NCBI GenBank assembly: GCA_046094385.1
Contig: JBJTHJ010000043.1
Location: 1 to 45,350, forward strand
Length of the DNA stretch: 45,350 nucleotides
Reading direction: 5' to 3'
Source of the DNA: ZLKRG08 sp046094385
GTDB taxonomy: Bacteria; Actinomycetota; Actinomycetes; Nanopelagicales; Nanopelagicaceae
In this document: positions 16,466-25,882 of the stretch, in pieces
Layout of the letters: every line of letters begins with the position of its first letter
Numbering within the stretch: the stretch's first letter is position 1
The notes under the pieces: generated by a model
What the model saw: only the letters and a program-made list of their open reading frames with translations
Database searches by the model: none
What the model was told of the DNA's origin: nothing
Translations under genes and position numbers: made by a program

Positions 16466-18594
16466 TAGCCCACCTTTCTGGTACTCGGAGTTGGTGAAGC
16501 GGTCGCAGTAGGAGAAGCTTCGATCACTTTGGTGGTAGCTGAAATCTTCGGAAGTTTACTTGGTGGACCAGATGGATAGACCATCTTCTCTGGAATCTGT
16601 CTGCCATTTACCACTCCAAAAATGGTGTCATAAATCTGTCTAGCACCAATACCTGCAGCAGCTGCGCCAGTTCCACCTTGGGAGACCATGACCACTACCG
16701 CAGATTTTGGTTTCTTAACAGGAGCATAAGCGGCAAACCAGGAAGTTGAATTTTTCTTGGTGCCATCAAGATTTAATCCGAAAACTTCCGCAGTTCCGGT
16801 CTTGCCTGCCACCTCTACTGGAAAACCAGCAAAAGCGCCGGCGGCGGTACCATCAATAGTCACTTGATGCAATGCATCAGTTAACCACTTAAATACCTCT
16901 GGGTCTGCTTCAACTTTTCCCAACACTTTTGGAGTAAAAGTTTTGAGGACCTTACCATCATTTGCAATCACTGCTTTTGCAATCATAGGTTGCAAAATCG
17001 TGCCACCATTTGCGATAGCTGCATAAGCTTGGGTGAGTTTCAATGGGGTAATCACGGTATCGCCTTGACCAATCGAGAAGTTGACTGCATCGCCGGCGCG
17101 CAAAACTCCACCATCAATGCAGTTCTCTCTTGCCAATTCAATTAAGAATGGAGTTAAGTCCTTCTTTGCAGCGCGCTCTTTGTAATTGCAGTAGAAATTC
17201 TTATTCTCATTCCAGTAATCCAAACGCCATTGACGATCCGGGATACGCCCATATGCTTCACTAGGTAGGTCAATTCCGGTGCGCTGCTCCAGCTGGAACT
17301 GATGCGCTACATTGAAGAATAGATCCTTGGGGTTCTTGGGACTTAGCCCGCCATCTTTCAACCACTCTGAATAGGCGATCTTGTACCAAAGAGTGTCACA
17401 AGAAGCAGCAATGCCACGCTTCAAGGTGATTCGGCCAAGCTCCCTTGACTCATAATTAGTAAATTCTCGATTACCAACTTTATAAACGCCAGGACAGTCG
17501 TAGACAGCATTCAAGTTATATCCAGCTTTGGCAGCTGCGAATATCGAGAAGGCTTTAAAAGTAGAAGCTGGTGCAAACAAACCTTGAATTGGACGAGAAA
17601 GCGCTGGAACATAAGTTCTTTCACTGAACATAGCTCGTGCTTGTGCGACAGTCAGCCCCTTCTCCCAAATATTTGGATCATAAGTTGGATAGGAAGCCAA
17701 AGCCAAGATCCGACCACTTCGCACATCCATGACAATTGCAGCTCCACCATCAGCGCGGTAGCCCTGTGCGCGAGATGATCCAACTGCAGTTGCTAACCCT
17801 CTCTCGGCTGCGCCTTGAATTCGCACATCCAGACTTGTAACTAAATTCGCACCAGGTGTTGGTGCAGTGTCTCGGGATTTCTCAGTGACTGACTCTTTGC
17901 GATCGACAATCACAGTTTTGATACCGGGTCTGCCGCGCAAATAACTATCGTAAACAAATTCCAAACCATCTTTGCCGATGGATTCACTACGGTAATAGCG
18001 TGTGCCACCATCCTTAGCTAAATCTTCATCTGTCAGCGCACCGATATATCCCAACACATGCGCACCGGTTGCTCCCAAAGTTCCTGGGTAATAACGCACC
18101 GCAGTTGGTTGGGCATCGATTCCTGGAAATTCACTACTTCGTTCAACAATTTGAAGTGCGATATTTGGATCAGCATCTTTTGTGATCGGAATTGGTTGAA
18201 ACCTATTGCCAATCCAGCAGCCTGATTTGTCTCCGCTTATGATCTCCCCACAGAGGCGAGTTCTCCGCCAAACATCTTTCGGATTCAATTCAAGAATCTT
18301 GGCAACCCGATTGATGATGGCTGCTCCCTTATCGCTCTGCTTATCGATGATGCTGCGATCTACCGTCACGGCCAATCCCACTCGATTCATAGCAAGTGGC
18401 ACTCCGTTTGCATCGACAATCAATCCACGAATAGCTGGAACCACAATATCTCGGCTTTGAATATCAAGCGCAGCTGCTTTATAACGATCGCCAGCTGCCA
18501 CTTGTAGATAAAAGAGACGTCCCATGAGCGCAGCCATCAAACTGATTATTAAAGCTTGAACTACGAAGATACTTAATCTGGTGCGCTGATTCAT
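16465..18594 (-). CDS. mrdA: Penicillin-binding protein 2, elongasome transpeptidase
   Basis: 709 residues. A membrane anchor at about 8-30 is followed by the PBP dimerisation domain (LIVDANGVPLAMNRVGL through YIGALTDEDL) and the transpeptidase domain with S344-T-F-K347, S398-C-D400 and K598-T-G600. SxD instead of SxN in the second motif is normal for the PBP2 class. The C-terminal 40 residues are Pro/Ser/Thr/Ala-rich and extracellular. Cross-links peptidoglycan with RodA under MreBCD control. The ATG overlaps the mreD stop (ATGA). A short insertion rich in Lys, Asn and Tyr (about 455-480) between the SxD and KTG motifs varies in the family. Confidence 0.95.
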   Translation of the reverse strand: MNQRTRLSIFVVQALIISLMAALMGRLFYLQVAAGDRYKAAALDIQSRDIVVPAIRGLIVDANGVPLAMNRVGLAVTVDRSIIDKQSDKGAAIINRVAKILELNPKDVWRRTRLCGEIISGDKSGCWIGNRFQPIPITKDADPNIALQIVERSSEFPGIDAQPTAVRYYPGTLGATGAHVLGYIGALTDEDLAKDGGTRYYRSESIGKDGLEFVYDSYLRGRPGIKTVIVDRKESVTEKSRDTAPTPGANLVTSLDVRIQGAAERGLATAVGSSRAQGYRADGGAAIVMDVRSGRILALASYPTYDPNIWEKGLTVAQARAMFSERTYVPALSRPIQGLFAPASTFKAFSIFAAAKAGYNLNAVYDCPGVYKVGNREFTNYESRELGRITLKRGIAASCDTLWYKIAYSEWLKDGGLSPKNPKDLFFNVAHQFQLEQRTGIDLPSEAYGRIPDRQWRLDYWNENKNFYCNYKERAAKKDLTPFLIELARENCIDGGVLRAGDAVNFSIGQGDTVITPLKLTQAYAAIANGGTILQPMIAKAVIANDGKVLKTFTPKVLGKVEADPEVFKWLTDALHQVTIDGTAAGAFAGFPVEVAGKTGTAEVFGLNLDGTKKNSTSWFAAYAPVKKPKSAVVVMVSQGGTGAAAAGIGARQIYDTIFGVVNGRQIPEKMVYPSGPPSKLPKISATTKVIEASPTATASPTPSTRKVG

Positions 18595-19106
18595 TTTGAA
18601 CCTGAATAGACAATCAAATGCGCTCTAGTGATGAAAGGGACCACAATCGGCGCCAATAAAGCGCTCCAGAGTCCAAAACCAATGATGGTTCGAAGTACTT
18701 GCGCCGGATTTCCTAAAGTTAAGCCGAAAAGTAGTCCTATGAAAAGATAGTGCAGGATTGTGGCTACCACTGCGCTTGATGTCATCAGAATCAACCCAGC
18801 TGGATTGGAATTTACGGCATCATCACCATAACCAAGATATGAGATTGCAATACAAGAAATCACCATCACCACTGTCCAATGTCCAAATGGGCCATCGTTA
18901 GCTGGAGATAGATCCATGAAGATTCCAGCGATGAAGCCGGTTACCGCCGCTAATTCTGGTTCATTGATTGATGACCAGATTAGCGCTGCCAGCAGAATTA
19001 AAGAGAAACCACCAAGTGGTAAATGGATTTGATTAACTAAAGCTTCTTGCGCGATGAACAGCGCAAAGAATGTCAGAGTGGAAAGCAGTATCTCCCGACG
19101 CCACAT
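18591..19106 (-). CDS. mreD: Rod-shape protein MreD
   Basis: Small membrane protein (171 residues) of about five or six hydrophobic segments that links MreC to the PBP2-RodA synthase. It is identified mainly by position between mreC and PBP2 and by its hydrophobic profile, with the family-like PLGGFSLILLAALIWSS and GFIAGIFMDLSP segments. The ATG at 19106 overlaps the mreC stop; a TTG just before it would add one residue. Overlaps mrdA by 4 bases. Confidence 0.9.
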   Translation of the reverse strand: MWRREILLSTLTFFALFIAQEALVNQIHLPLGGFSLILLAALIWSSINEPELAAVTGFIAGIFMDLSPANDGPFGHWTVVMVISCIAISYLGYGDDAVNSNPAGLILMTSSAVVATILHYLFIGLLFGLTLGNPAQVLRTIIGFGLWSALLAPIVVPFITRAHLIVYSGSK

Positions 19107-20080
19107 CAAGCACCATCACCTTTGCCATTGGCAGAGTTGGTATTTTTGGTATTACTTACAGATGCATCTGGAGATGGCGTTACAAAGACCGTAACCGTCG
19201 GAATCGGTGTTGGCGTTGGCGCTTTAGGTACCAATGCATTTCTTGGATCAGAGTCCGGTGCTGATAACACCACTGAAACCACTCCAATCGCATTTAAATT
19301 GGCATAGAAAGCAACATCGGCAACTTGGGCCACATAATTAGAGCTATCAGGAATCTTTGTAATGTAACCGATTGGAACTCCAGGAACAAAGGGGCGGTTG
19401 TTATTGCTGCCTCGTGCTAAGAGCACATCTCGCTTTTTGATTTTGGTGGTGTTATCCAGTAACTCCAAAATTCCTTGATTGTTGCCCTGTCCAGAGAGAA
19501 TTCCAATTGTCTGGGTTCTAGCGATGCGAACGCCAATCTTGAAAGATGGATCTGATGCCAAAAGGACTATTGCACTATTTGGAAATACCGCTTTTACGAC
19601 CCCCACTAACCCCTGTCCATTTACCACGGTCATATTTGGGCGAACCCCAGCTTTAGTGCCTTGATCAATGGTTATGGTTTGAGTAAAGGAGATTGCAGAA
19701 CCTTGGGCAATTGCTTTGGCATTCACAACTTTCCATTGTGCGCGACCTGCTAGCTGTAAAGATTCCCTTAGCTGTTTTGCTTGACCGTCTAGGTTCTTCT
19801 GTTCAAGCAACTCTGATTTCAAACGGGCATTCTCTTCTTTTAGCTTAGAGATAGTTGCACGAGTGCTTCCTAATCTAAATAGATCCGAGAAGAAATTCCT
19901 AAATGGGGTCACGATCGCATTACCGACTCTTTCGGCAGGTGCCAATGCTGTACCAACCGCATTTCGTGCACCACTTACGACAGATAGACCACGCAGATCC
20001 AAAGTAATCAATAGAAGTGCCGAGACAATCAACATGACCAGCAGTAATCGACCCCGATTGCTGCCAGATGAACGTGCCAC
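19106..20080 (-). CDS. mreC: Rod-shape protein MreC
   Basis: 324 residues: one N-terminal membrane helix (about 10-28, LLLVMLIVSALLLITLDL), a coiled coil (about 70-105, ISKLKEENARLKSELLEQ), then the periplasmic beta-barrel domains (VVNGQGLVGVVKAVFPNSAIVLL and GILSGQGNNQGILELL) and a Pro/Thr/Ser-rich tail. It organises the elongasome outside the membrane. Starts with GTG 24 bases after mreB, with AAAGG 7 bases upstream. Confidence 0.95.
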   Translation of the reverse strand: MARSSGSNRGRLLLVMLIVSALLLITLDLRGLSVVSGARNAVGTALAPAERVGNAIVTPFRNFFSDLFRLGSTRATISKLKEENARLKSELLEQKNLDGQAKQLRESLQLAGRAQWKVVNAKAIAQGSAISFTQTITIDQGTKAGVRPNMTVVNGQGLVGVVKAVFPNSAIVLLASDPSFKIGVRIARTQTIGILSGQGNNQGILELLDNTTKIKKRDVLLARGSNNNRPFVPGVPIGYITKIPDSSNYVAQVADVAFYANLNAIGVVSVVLSAPDSDPRNALVPKAPTPTPIPTVTVFVTPSPDASVSNTKNTNSANGKGDGA

Positions 20081-20104
20081 TTGATTGCCTTTGCTAAACG
20101 GCTA

Positions 20105-21145
20105 CTAGCGACGTGGCTCTGAGATCAGAACCTTTTCTAATGATTCGAATTCTTCGATGCACTTACCTGAGCCATCCACCACACAATTTAAAGGTTGCTC
20201 TGCAATATGAATTGGCATACCGGTCTCACGACGCAAGCGCTCATCAAGTCCTTTAAGTAGTGCGCCACCACCAGTAAGTACGATGCCCCGATCCATCAAA
20301 TCTGATGCTAGCTCTGGTGGACATTTATCCAGAGTTGCCTTTACCGCATTAACGATTGCATTTACCGGTTCTTCCAGAGCTTTTCTAATCTCTGCAGCAG
20401 AGACGACAATGGTCTTTGGTAAGCCAGTTGCTAAATCACGTCCGCGAATTTCCGCATCTGGTTCGTTTGGCATTGGATATGCAGAACCGATAGCCATCTT
20501 GATCTCTTCTGCGGTGCGTTCTCCGAGAAGTAGTGAGAATTCGCGCTTCACCCAATTGATAATGGATTGATAGAGTTCGTCTCCGCCTACACGAATGGAG
20601 AGGGATGAGACGATTCCGCCCAATGAAATAACGGCAACTTCAGTGGTTCCGCCACCAATATCCACCACCATATTTCCGGTTGGCTCATGGATTGGTAAAC
20701 CAGCTCCAATTGCTGCCGCCATTGGTTCTTCGATTATGTAAACCTTGCGAGCGCCAGCTGCATAGCCAGCATCTTTTACCGCACGCTGTTCAACGCCGGT
20801 GATACCAGATGGTACGCAAACGACAATTCTTGGCTTAGCTAAGTAGCGACGTTTGTGAACTTTTTGAATGAAGTAGCGAAGCATGCGCTCTGTGGTATCG
20901 AAATCTGCGATCACGCCATCTTTAAGTGGACGGATTGCCACAATGTTTCCGGGGGTGCGTCCGATCATCTTCTTGGCTTCTAACCCAACTGCCAATATGC
21001 CACCAGTGTCTTGGTTGACTGCGACTACAGATGGCTCATTAAGCACGATGCCACGACCGCGTACATAAACCAAGGTATTGGCAGTGCCTAAATCAACCGC
21101 CATATCTCGTCCGATAAAGGACAGTTTTCCATTTGGATTAGCCAT
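20105..21145 (-). CDS. mreB: Rod-shape determining actin homologue MreB
   Basis: 346 residues; begins with the membrane-proximal GRDMAVDLGTANTLVYVRGRGIVLNEPS (phosphate 1 motif DLGTANT), then VCVPSGITGVEQRAV, DIGGGTTEVAV (phosphate 2), and the adenosine motif LTGGGALLKGLDE. Forms membrane filaments that place lateral wall synthesis. The ATG follows the ndk TAA directly, and its ribosome-binding site GGAGGGAA lies inside the last ndk codons, so the two are coupled. Possession of mreBCD indicates a rod or curved cell form, unlike many apically growing Actinobacteria. Confidence 0.98.
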   Translation of the reverse strand: MANPNGKLSFIGRDMAVDLGTANTLVYVRGRGIVLNEPSVVAVNQDTGGILAVGLEAKKMIGRTPGNIVAIRPLKDGVIADFDTTERMLRYFIQKVHKRRYLAKPRIVVCVPSGITGVEQRAVKDAGYAAGARKVYIIEEPMAAAIGAGLPIHEPTGNMVVDIGGGTTEVAVISLGGIVSSLSIRVGGDELYQSIINWVKREFSLLLGERTAEEIKMAIGSAYPMPNEPDAEIRGRDLATGLPKTIVVSAAEIRKALEEPVNAIVNAVKATLDKCPPELASDLMDRGIVLTGGGALLKGLDERLRRETGMPIHIAEQPLNCVVDGSGKCIEEFESLEKVLISEPRR

Positions 21146-21568
21146 TTACTTCCCTCCGAAGAAAATTGAAATCTCACGCTCTGCAGAGCTTGCTGAATCT
21201 GAACCATGCACGATGTTCTGCACAACTTTTGTAGCTTGTTGTCTTGCCAAGTCACCACGAATAGTTCCTGGAGCTGCGACAGTTGGATCAGTAGTTCCAG
21301 CAAGTGAACGGAAACCTTCAATCACTCGCTCGCCCTCTGCAATCAAAGCCACGATCGGTCCACTCATCATGAACTCAAGTAAGGGTTCGTAGAAAGGTTT
21401 TCCTTCGTGTTCTGCATAATGGCGTTCAAGTAATGCACGGTCAGCTTGGAGCATACGAAGCGCAGTTACTTCATAACCTTTGCGTTCGATGCGGGCAATG
21501 ACCTCTCCGATTAAACCGCGACGGACTCCGTCAGGTTTGATCAAAACCAAGGTGCGTTCTTTGCTCAC
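21146..21568 (-). CDS. ndk: Nucleoside diphosphate kinase
   Basis: Transfers the gamma-phosphate between nucleoside tri- and diphosphates through a phosphohistidine. 140 residues; ERTLVLIKPDGVRRGLIGEVI at the start and the active histidine H121 in QNIVHGSDS. GTG start without a ribosome-binding site; TAGAAT lies 6 bases upstream, so it probably opens a leaderless transcript that continues into mreB, although the box overlaps the end of the DUF4233 gene. Confidence 0.97.
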   Translation of the reverse strand: MSKERTLVLIKPDGVRRGLIGEVIARIERKGYEVTALRMLQADRALLERHYAEHEGKPFYEPLLEFMMSGPIVALIAEGERVIEGFRSLAGTTDPTVAAPGTIRGDLARQQATKVVQNIVHGSDSASSAEREISIFFGGK

Positions 21569-21574
21569 CCGGTC

Positions 21575-21580
21575 ATTCTA
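21575..21580 (-). promoter_or_regulatory. -10 box for leaderless ndk-mre transcript
   Basis: TAGAAT, 6 bases before the ndk GTG. It overlaps the stop codon of the upstream DUF4233 gene (ends at 21578), placing a promoter inside the folC-ndk gene string. Confidence 0.5.
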
Positions 21581-21910
21581 TTGGGCGTCGCGCTTAGCGA
21601 CTAATTCTCGCCTGATGGCCTCACCCTTGCGTCCGAAGTAGATAGCGCAGACCCAAAGCAGAATGAATATTGCGGCGATAATCGATAAGGATGGAACTAC
21701 AACGGAATAACCCGCCATGGCTATTTGCAGAAGCGAAGCAATGATCCAGCCAACCTTTCTCTTTAACAATCCCGCTGAAAGAAATAGCAAGAGTGAAATC
21801 AATGAGCCGATTACTAGCGCAGTAGTGGAGCTATCTTTCATTGCAAGTAGGAGCGCAAAACCCATGACCATGGACTCCATTACCAAGACCGCTGCGCCAA
21901 GCATTCTCAT
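21578..21910 (-). CDS. DUF4233 small membrane protein
   Basis: 110 residues with four hydrophobic segments (about 3-22, 30-47, 53-72, 75-92) and a basic cytoplasmic tail (RKGEAIRRELVAKRDAQ). Proteins of this kind occur between folC and ndk in many Actinobacteria, and the position here is identical. Function is unknown. Its ATG overlaps the folC stop by 4 bases (ATGA), and it ends 9 bases before ndk. Confidence 0.85.
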   Translation of the reverse strand: MRMLGAAVLVMESMVMGFALLLAMKDSSTTALVIGSLISLLLFLSAGLLKRKVGWIIASLLQIAMAGYSVVVPSLSIIAAIFILLWVCAIYFGRKGEAIRRELVAKRDAQ

Positions 21911-23250
21911 GATCTCTTCAGCTCCTTCAAAATACTTCTGGCCTCTCCGACTGTGATTACCGAGCCGGTGATCAAGACTCCCACGCTCTGATCCTCCATT
22001 GGATGGTTAGCATCGGCAAGCGCTTTGGCAATAGCAGTTCTTAACTGCGGTTCCACGAAGACCCTATCTGCACCTAAGTGGCGAGTAGCGATCTTGGCTA
22101 AATCATCAGCTGGTAGCGCTCTTGGTGAAGAACTTTGCGTCACGATGACGCCATCAACCACATCTTTGATCTCTGAGAAGATGCCATCGGCATCTTTATC
22201 TGCAAAGACTCCTACTACGCCAATTACTCTGCCAAAAGTAAACTCTTCTTGCATCGCATTGGCCAAAGTCCTGGCCCCATGCGGGTTATGCGCCGCATCC
22301 AAAATCACGGTTGGATCACGTTGAATCACTTCGAGTCTGCCCGGTGAAGAGGCGCTTGCAAAACCAGATCTGACAGCTTCAACGTCCAGTGGTTGATCGC
22401 CAAAGAACGCCTCCGCTGCAACTAGCGCCGCTGCTGCATTTGCCGCTTGATGCCTGCCATGTAATGGCAAAAATAGATCCGAGTACACATCTTTGGTACC
22501 CCGGATTGAAATCAATTGCCCACCCACTGCAATTTGGCGTGAGATCACTTCGTATTCAATTCCTTCTCGAGCAATATCAATTCCAAGTTCGGCAGCCCGC
22601 GCCAATAAAACTTTCGCAGCTGGAGCTTCTTGATTGGAGAGGACCGCAAATGCTTCAGGCTTCAAAATCCCTGCTTTGGTCGAGGCGATCTCCTCTAGTG
22701 AATTCCCGAGATATTCCATGTGGTCCATACCAATCGGCGTAATCACTGTTACCGCAGGTTGGATGACATTTGTAGCATCCCATTGCCCGCCCATACCAAC
22801 TTCGAAAATACCAACATCCACGGGATGTTCAGCAAATGCAGCCATAGCTAGAGCCGTTATCGCTTCAAAAAATGAGATTGGATGAGGTGATTTCGAATCG
22901 ACAAAATCAAAATATGCAGCGATATCGTTGTAATTAAAAATCAACTCTTGCGCTCCGATTAATTCGCCGTTTATACAGATGCGCTCTCTGAAGTCCTCCA
23001 GGTGGGGACTGGTGAATCGACCGGTCCTCAATCCATGCGCAAAGAGCAGAGAATCGATAAATCTAGTCGTAGAGGTTTTGCCATTGGTTCCGCCGATATG
23101 AATCGTCGGGTATGAAAGTTGCGGCGAACCTAGCGCATCGCAAAGTAGCGAGATGCGATCTAGTGATGGCTGGATTCTGGTCTCTGGCCACCTAGCAAGC
23201 AGTGCGCTTTCGATTGCTGCTAATCGTTCAAGATCTTCTTGGTTAATCAT
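21907..23250 (-). CDS. folC: Folylpolyglutamate synthase / dihydrofolate synthase
   Basis: Mur-ligase-fold enzyme that adds glutamate to dihydropteroate and to folates. 447 residues with the P-loop HIGGTNGKTS (about 51-60), the glycine-rich FEVGMGGQWDATN, the LDAAHNPHGA motif and the C-terminal VLITGSVITVGEAR. Lies 20 bases after valS and overlaps the DUF4233 gene, so valS-folC-DUF4233 is one unit. No clear ribosome-binding site before the ATG. Confidence 0.95.
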   Translation of the reverse strand: MINQEDLERLAAIESALLARWPETRIQPSLDRISLLCDALGSPQLSYPTIHIGGTNGKTSTTRFIDSLLFAHGLRTGRFTSPHLEDFRERICINGELIGAQELIFNYNDIAAYFDFVDSKSPHPISFFEAITALAMAAFAEHPVDVGIFEVGMGGQWDATNVIQPAVTVITPIGMDHMEYLGNSLEEIASTKAGILKPEAFAVLSNQEAPAAKVLLARAAELGIDIAREGIEYEVISRQIAVGGQLISIRGTKDVYSDLFLPLHGRHQAANAAAALVAAEAFFGDQPLDVEAVRSGFASASSPGRLEVIQRDPTVILDAAHNPHGARTLANAMQEEFTFGRVIGVVGVFADKDADGIFSEIKDVVDGVIVTQSSSPRALPADDLAKIATRHLGADRVFVEPQLRTAIAKALADANHPMEDQSVGVLITGSVITVGEARSILKELKRS

Positions 23251-23270
23251 TTTTCAAGCAATCTCTTAAA

Positions 23271-25847
23271 TCAATTAGGTAATGAAGCTAATTGGGTCTT
23301 GATTCTTTCAATTTCAGAATCACATTTTGCAAGTCGCTCTTTGATCTCTGCGACCACATTATCTGGCGCTTTGGCCATAAAGCCTTCGTTGTTTAACTTA
23401 GCAGTAGCAGTTGCCCGATCCTTTTCGGCGGTTGCAAGATCTTTTGTTAACCTGCTGCGCTCTGCTGCAATATCAATCGAACCGGTTAAATCGAATTCTG
23501 CTCTAATTTTGCCGATCTCTAACTTTGCAGATGGTGTAAATGACCCCGGTTCTAGTTTTAGCAAGAACTCAGCACCCGCTACATATGGTGCTAATTCCGC
23601 AGGAACTACTAAGCGTCCCGGAATCTTCTGGCTGGTCTTGATACCTTGATCATTGCGGAAACGCCTTACTTCAGTGATCACCTCTTGTAATTGCATGACG
23701 ATCTTCTCGGCATCTTTATCAATTTTTTTCTTATCAACTTTTGGCCATTGTGCGATCACCAATGACTCTTGGCCAGTTAAATTGACCCATAGCTCTTCAG
23801 TGATAAATGGCATCACTGGATGCATCAAACGCAGTAGTTGATCAAGCACATGGCCCAGGACACGCTTGGTGGCGGCTGCATCGCTCTTTTGGAAGGCATC
23901 CTTTGAAAGCTCTAGGTACCAATCACATAGATCATCCCAGGCAAAGTGATAGATAAGCTCAGAAGCTTTGGCGAACTCGTAACTCTCAAGAAGCTCATCT
24001 GCCTCTGCGATTGTCTCGTTAAGGCGAGTCAAAATCCAACGATCAATCGCATTTAACGACTCGAATGGCGGCAATTCACCTTCGACGGTCGCGCCGTTCA
24101 TTAATGCAAAGCGAGTGGCATTCCAAAGCTTGGTTGCAAAATTGCGCGCGCCTCCGATCCACTCCTCAGCTAGCGCTTGATCGGCACCAGGATTGGCACC
24201 ACGTGCTAGCGAAAAGCGCAACGCATCAGATCCATACTTGTCCATAAACTCTAAGGGATCAATTACATTGCCTTTGGACTTGGACATCTTCTTTCCAAAT
24301 TTGTCACGTACCAATCCATGAAGTGCAATCACATCAAAAGGTTGCTTGCCATCCATTGCAAATAAACCAAAGATCATCATTCGTGCAACCCAGAAAAAGA
24401 GAATGTCATATCCAGTTACTAGAACCGAATTTGGATAGAACTTCTTTAAATCATCGGTTTGATCCGGCCAACCCAAAGTTGAAAATGGCCAGAGCGCAGA
24501 TGAGAACCAGGTATCCAGCACATCTTCATCTTGTCTCCAACCAGCTGGTGCTTGTTCGTCTGGTCCAATGACTTTAACTTCATCGTTTGGCCCATACCAA
24601 ACTGGAATGCGATGGCCCCACCAAAGTTGTCTGGAGATACACCAATCGTGCATGTTATCTACCCATTCGAAGTAGCGCGGCTCCATCTCCTTTGGAGAGA
24701 TCTTCACTTTCCCACTACGAACTGCATCGCCAGCCATCTTTGCAAGCGGTGCCACTTTTACGAACCATTGCAATGACAATCTTGGTTCTACGATTGTTTG
24801 GCATCTTGAACAATGTCCAACGCTATGAAGATATGGGCGCTTCTCCCAACCTAAAAGCCCATCCTCGCGTAATTGATCTACGACTGCACGACGAGCTGCA
24901 AAGCGATCCATGCCATCAAATTTGGTATTGGTACCAGCCATCACGCCGTGCTCATTCATGATCACAATCAACGGCACGCCATGGCGCATTCCCATTTCGA
25001 AGTCATTTGGATCGTGAGCTGCAGTTACCTTTACCGCTCCAGTTCCGAACTCTGGATCCACTAACTCATCTGCAATGATTGGGATCATTCGATTTACATA
25101 AGGTAAGCGCACTGATTTGCCGATCATATGACTGTAACGATCATCATTTGGATTTACTGCAACTGCACCATCACCAAGCATGGTCTCTGGTCTCGTGGTG
25201 GCGACCCAAATCTGGTCTTCACCATCAGCGCCGTATCGCACTTGCACAAATTCGCCATCGATTTCATGGTAATCAACTTCAATATCTGAAAGCGCAGTCA
25301 AACATCTTGGACACCAATTGATGATTCGTTCTGCTTGGTAGATCAATTCTTGATCGTATAGTCTCTTGAAAATAGTGAGTACCGCACGAGATAACATCTC
25401 GTCCATCGTGAAACGCTCACGGGTCCAATCGACAGAGTTTCCAAGTCGCTTCATCTGCCCAAGGATTGCGCCACCGGATTCGGCTTTCCATTCCCAAACC
25501 TTCTTCACAAATTCTTCGCGACCAAAGTCATGCCTAGATTTACCTTGGGCAGCTAATTGTCGTTCGACCACATTCTGTGTCGCGATACCAGCATGATCCA
25601 TACCTGGTAGCCAGAGAGTTTCAAATCCCTTCATACGCTTCATGCGCACCAAGATGTCTTGCAAAGTGTGATCTAGCGCGTGACCGATATGTAGTGAACC
25701 TGTCACATTGGGTGGCGGGATCACGATTGTGAACGGAGGTTTTTCTGACTTTGGGTTTGCCGTGAAATATCCGGCATCGAGCCACTTTTTGTAAAGCGGG
25801 GCTTCGATGTCAGCAGGCACAAAACCTGTTGGCAATTCACGCGTCAT
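23271..25847 (-). CDS. valS: Valyl-tRNA synthetase
   Basis: Class I synthetase, 858 residues, cytoplasmic. HIGH motif at 53-56 (NVTGSLHIGHALDHT), the zinc/editing region with TTRPETMLGD, the KMSKS loop in GKKMSKSKGN (about 535), anticodon-binding domain and the C-terminal coiled-coil arm (AERSRLTKDLATAEKDRATATAKL). Full length and intact. TAGACT lies 8 bases before the ATG and no ribosome-binding site is seen, suggesting a nearly leaderless mRNA. No T-box or other leader structure precedes it. Confidence 0.97.
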   Translation of the reverse strand: MTRELPTGFVPADIEAPLYKKWLDAGYFTANPKSEKPPFTIVIPPPNVTGSLHIGHALDHTLQDILVRMKRMKGFETLWLPGMDHAGIATQNVVERQLAAQGKSRHDFGREEFVKKVWEWKAESGGAILGQMKRLGNSVDWTRERFTMDEMLSRAVLTIFKRLYDQELIYQAERIINWCPRCLTALSDIEVDYHEIDGEFVQVRYGADGEDQIWVATTRPETMLGDGAVAVNPNDDRYSHMIGKSVRLPYVNRMIPIIADELVDPEFGTGAVKVTAAHDPNDFEMGMRHGVPLIVIMNEHGVMAGTNTKFDGMDRFAARRAVVDQLREDGLLGWEKRPYLHSVGHCSRCQTIVEPRLSLQWFVKVAPLAKMAGDAVRSGKVKISPKEMEPRYFEWVDNMHDWCISRQLWWGHRIPVWYGPNDEVKVIGPDEQAPAGWRQDEDVLDTWFSSALWPFSTLGWPDQTDDLKKFYPNSVLVTGYDILFFWVARMMIFGLFAMDGKQPFDVIALHGLVRDKFGKKMSKSKGNVIDPLEFMDKYGSDALRFSLARGANPGADQALAEEWIGGARNFATKLWNATRFALMNGATVEGELPPFESLNAIDRWILTRLNETIAEADELLESYEFAKASELIYHFAWDDLCDWYLELSKDAFQKSDAAATKRVLGHVLDQLLRLMHPVMPFITEELWVNLTGQESLVIAQWPKVDKKKIDKDAEKIVMQLQEVITEVRRFRNDQGIKTSQKIPGRLVVPAELAPYVAGAEFLLKLEPGSFTPSAKLEIGKIRAEFDLTGSIDIAAERSRLTKDLATAEKDRATATAKLNNEGFMAKAPDNVVAEIKERLAKCDSEIERIKTQLASLPN

Positions 25848-25855
25848 AGCGTCGT

Positions 25856-25861
25856 AGTCTA
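25856..25861 (-). promoter_or_regulatory. -10 box before valS
   Basis: TAGACT, ending 8 bases before the valS ATG, in the 35-base gap after clpX. The spacing would give a leader of one or two bases. Confidence 0.4.
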
Positions 25862-25882
25862 GATTAGAAAGTAATTAATCCC